A DNA stretch of 6,931 bases. Source: a bacterium (GTDB lineage Bacteria > RBG-13-66-14). The notes below the pieces were generated by a model, which was not told the origin of the DNA, searched no databases, and saw only the letters and a list, made by a program, of their open reading frames with translations. Each line of letters opens with the position of its first letter. Within the stretch, counting starts at the first letter, position 1. Below are positions 4,968 through 6,931 of the stretch, piece after piece. Location: NCBI GenBank assembly GCA_035528375.1, contig DATKYS010000142.1:1-6931 (forward strand). Reading direction: 5' to 3'. The translations under genes were made by a program, and so were the position numbers.

Positions 4968-6614
4968 CTAATCTCCACCGCCGCCCATCAGGATGTCCTC
5001 GGCCTGCTCGATGTCCATGAGCTCGCCGACCTCGGCGGGCGGCTTGGATGTGCTGTCGGCGCCGGCGATGATGGTCACCACCCTGTCCTTGGGCACGTAG
5101 AACTCGCGGCTTATGAGCCCGCCCTGGGTGGCCACCTTCAGCTTGTGCTCGCCCGACAGGAGCTGGAGCCTGCCCTTGGGCAGCTTGCCGATGTAGATAT
5201 CGTCAATCCAGACGTCGGCGCCCTCCGGGCCCACCAGGTTCAGCCAGCCGTAGGTGGACACGTTGAGCTCCACCTCGAAGGAGACGATGTCGCCCTCGCC
5301 GGGGGTGAACTCGGTTTCCAGGGTGTTGTACTCGTACTTCTCGAAGCGGAGTGTGTAGGACCGGCCGCGCTGGAGGCGGGTCTTCAGGGGGGTGTTGCCG
5401 AAGCGGCGGTCGTTGATAAAGACGGTGGCCTCGGTCGGGCGGCTGATGATGTTTATGATGACCTCGTTCTCGGCCACGGTGTACTCCGACCCGGCAATGA
5501 TCTGGTTCTCGTCCCCCTCGTTGTTCTGCAGCTCGAACCAGTTGATGGTGGCGATGGTCCCCCAGACGAGGGCGCCGAGCCCCAGCGCGCCCAGGAAAAT
5601 CCCCACCACGAGCCGCTTCCGGTAGCGCCACTTCTCCCCCGGGCCCAGAACCTCCTTTTCCCCCCGCAGCCGCCGGTCCTTCTCCTCGGCGTAGATGACG
5701 CGCAGGCCCGCGTCCATCTCGTTCGCCAGCTCCGAGGTCGTCTGGTAGCGATCCTCCGGGTTCTTCTCCAGGCACTTGAGCATTATCTTCTCGAGCCACT
5801 CGGGGATGTCCGAGTTGAGCATCCGGGGCGGGATGGGCGGCTCGTTTATCTGCTTGAAGGCGACGGCTATCTTCTTGTCGGCGGTGAAGGGCAGGCGCCG
5901 GGTGAAGAGCTTGTACATGAGGATGCCCATGGAGTAGATGTCGGAGCGGGCGTCCACGTTGTGCCCCTGGCACTGCTCCGGGCTCATGTACTCCGGCGTG
6001 CCGATGGCCGTGTTCTCCTGGATGGCGGCCGTCTTGGCGATGCCGAAGTCCAGAAGGGTGACGTGGCCGTCGGATCCGATGAGCACGTTGCCCGGCTTCA
6101 CGTCGCAGTGGACCACCCCCCGCGAGTGGGCGAACCCGAGCGCCCGGACGAGCTGGATGACGTACTGAAGGCCGTCCTTGGTGGAGACGGCCGATTTGGC
6201 GATCAGGTGCTCCAGGCTCTCGCCCGCGAGGAGGTTCATCACGAAGTAGCTGCGCCCGGCGTCGGTGCCCACGTCGTGGATCATGACGATGTTGGGGTGC
6301 TCGAGCTCGGCGGCGCGGTGGGCCTCGGCCAGGAACCGCTCGGCGTACCCCGGACGCTGGGAAAGCCGCGAGGGCAGGACCTTGACGGCCACGTTGCGCT
6401 TCAGGTTCTCGTCGTAGGCCTCGTAGACGATGCCCATCCCGCCGATGCCGATCCGCCGGCGGATTTTGTACTTGCCGATGTACTCGGGGATTCCGTCGGC
6501 GTCGAGCTTCTCCATGGGCGACGTCTGGATCTGCACCTGCGCGATGGGCTGGCCGCAGTTGTGGCAGAAGTCCGCGTTCTCGTCCACCCGGGAGCCGCAG
6601 TGGAAGCAGTACAT
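4968..6614 (-). CDS. Zinc-ribbon Ser/Thr protein kinase with PEGA-like domains
   Basis: Hanks-type protein kinase of 548 aa, anchored by one membrane span. From the ATG at 6614, a zinc ribbon comes first with Cys3, Cys6, Cys17 and Cys20 (CFHCG...FCHNCG). The kinase domain (about 48-300) shows the glycine loop GIGGMGIVYEA, Lys78 in VAVK, Glu97 in helix C, the catalytic loop HCDVKPGNVL (Asp171, Asn176), DFG (189-191) and GTPEYMSPE (205-213). Cys replaces the usual Arg of HRD, making it a non-RD kinase. A membrane span follows (about 335-357). Outside are two PEGA-like modules (about 384-449 and 453-518; RPTEATVFINDRRFGNTPLK and GADVWIDDIYIGKLPKG). The C-terminus is acidic and ends GGGGD. GTG 6620 is an alternative start, but GGAG five bases before the ATG decides for 6614. 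It is transcribed alone; no phosphatase or substrate gene is adjacent. Confidence 0.95.
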   Translation of the reverse strand: MYCFHCGSRVDENADFCHNCGQPIAQVQIQTSPMEKLDADGIPEYIGKYKIRRRIGIGGMGIVYEAYDENLKRNVAVKVLPSRLSQRPGYAERFLAEAHRAAELEHPNIVMIHDVGTDAGRSYFVMNLLAGESLEHLIAKSAVSTKDGLQYVIQLVRALGFAHSRGVVHCDVKPGNVLIGSDGHVTLLDFGIAKTAAIQENTAIGTPEYMSPEQCQGHNVDARSDIYSMGILMYKLFTRRLPFTADKKIAVAFKQINEPPIPPRMLNSDIPEWLEKIMLKCLEKNPEDRYQTTSELANEMDAGLRVIYAEEKDRRLRGEKEVLGPGEKWRYRKRLVVGIFLGALGLGALVWGTIATINWFELQNNEGDENQIIAGSEYTVAENEVIINIISRPTEATVFINDRRFGNTPLKTRLQRGRSYTLRFEKYEYNTLETEFTPGEGDIVSFEVELNVSTYGWLNLVGPEGADVWIDDIYIGKLPKGRLQLLSGEHKLKVATQGGLISREFYVPKDRVVTIIAGADSTSKPPAEVGELMDIEQAEDILMGGGGD

Positions 6615-6643
6615 CCACACTCCGAAGAAGGCGAATCAAACTG

Positions 6644-6672
6644 ATAGTACGTCCACGAGCGCCCCGTGGCAA
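6644..6672 (-). promoter_or_regulatory. Sigma70-type promoter of the kinase gene
   Basis: On the minus strand, TTGCCA (6667-6672) and TACTAT (6644-6649) are separated by exactly 17 bases. The start would lie near 6637, giving a leader of about 22 bases that contains the GGAG ribosome binding site. Confidence 0.55.
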
Positions 6673-6683
6673 GGGTCGCCCGG

Positions 6684-6713
6684 TAATAAAACGCGCCGGT
6701 CGGACGGCGCGTT
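6684..6713 (-). terminator. Intrinsic terminator upstream of the kinase promoter
   Basis: On the minus strand, AACGCGCCG and CGGCGCGTT (arms 6705-6713 and 6690-6698) form a perfect 9-bp stem with a 6-base loop. It runs into TTTTATTA. It would shield the kinase promoter from transcription arriving from beyond the window. The border ATAAAACGCG also flanks the repeat at 99-126, so it may belong to the repeat system. Confidence 0.5.
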
Positions 6714-6780
6714 CCCAAGAGGACGGGGGGAATTGCGTATAAATCCCCCACCCTATATTTACGGACAACGGCAATTTGAC

Positions 6781-6806
6781 GTAGGGCCGACCGTCCACGG
6801 TCGCCC
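6781..6806 (+). repeat. Palindromic repeat D-type (degenerate)
   Basis: It starts GTAGGGCCGACCG. CGACCG (6788-6793) pairs with CGGTCG (6798-6803) across TCCA, with GGG / CCC flanking beyond a one-base bulge. It is related in border and arm sequence to the copies at 150-176 and 4566-4628. Confidence 0.6.
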
Positions 6807-6833
6807 GCATCCGCAGTTGCCGGACGTAGCTTC

Positions 6834-6931
6834 CCCCTCTCCCTTTAAGGGAGAGGCTCGCCGACGGGCTAGGGTGAGGGGTGGGGCGGTTTCCCTCTCC
6901 CTGTGGGAGAGGGACTAAGGGTGAGGGCTAC
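6834..6931 (+). repeat. Two tandem copies of repeat E
   Basis: The first copy (6834-6881) has CCCTCTCCC / GGGAGAGG with an altered middle and the tail CTAGGGTGAGGGG. The second (6893-6931) has the perfect CCCTCTCCC TGT GGGAGAGGG hairpin and the tail ending GGGTGAGGGCTAC. The window ends exactly at CTAC, so the element may continue. No coding sequence is supported in 6673-6931. Confidence 0.75.

Noticed and set aside
5145-6644. 499-codon open frame on the plus strand opposite the kinase gene
   Set aside because: It is the antisense shadow of a high-GC gene. Its translation is low-complexity Val/Leu/Gly/Asp-rich with no family motifs, while the minus frame shows a complete kinase.

Overview
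The window comes from a high-GC bacterium whose gene-free stretches are packed with short palindromic repeats. Predicted lipoproteins and a TonB/AgmX-like periplasmic domain point to a cell with a periplasm and probably an outer membrane. The style fits an uncultured candidate-phylum genome assembled from a metagenome. No gene here fixes the phylum; a Coatesbacteria-like lineage is only a guess.

Layout. Positions 1-325 are a cluster of palindromic repeats, the last of which doubles as a terminator for prfA (release factor 1, minus strand, 326-1396). Next is an AT-richer island (about 1397-2050) with two tiny minus-strand genes, a promoter pair upstream and a clear intrinsic terminator before prfA. 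Then comes a three-gene minus-strand operon (4147 down to 2078): an exported protein with a probable AgmX/PglI (TonB-like) C-terminal domain, followed by two tandem paralogous exported proteins of no family I recognise. This operon diverges from yidD (plus strand, to 4476) at a nearly symmetric -10 element. Positions 4477-4967 are a second repeat cluster, again ending in a terminator-like element. A large minus-strand gene (4968-6614) encodes a membrane-anchored Hanks-type Ser/Thr kinase with an N-terminal zinc ribbon, an HCD catalytic loop and two PEGA-like extracytoplasmic modules. Its own promoter and an upstream insulating hairpin lie at 6644-6713. Positions 6781-6931 are repeats again.

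Genes working together. prfA and yidD are housekeeping genes, for translation termination and membrane protein insertion. The three-gene exported operon looks like one functional unit at the cell envelope. The kinase is a signalling protein with no obvious partner in the window. The most unusual content is a modular repeat system of at least four hairpin types (named B, C, D and E here). They recur in both large gene-free clusters; some copies match over 47/48 or 55/56 bases, and one type exists with and without an exact 28-base insert that carries two GCGAAGC mini-hairpin motifs.
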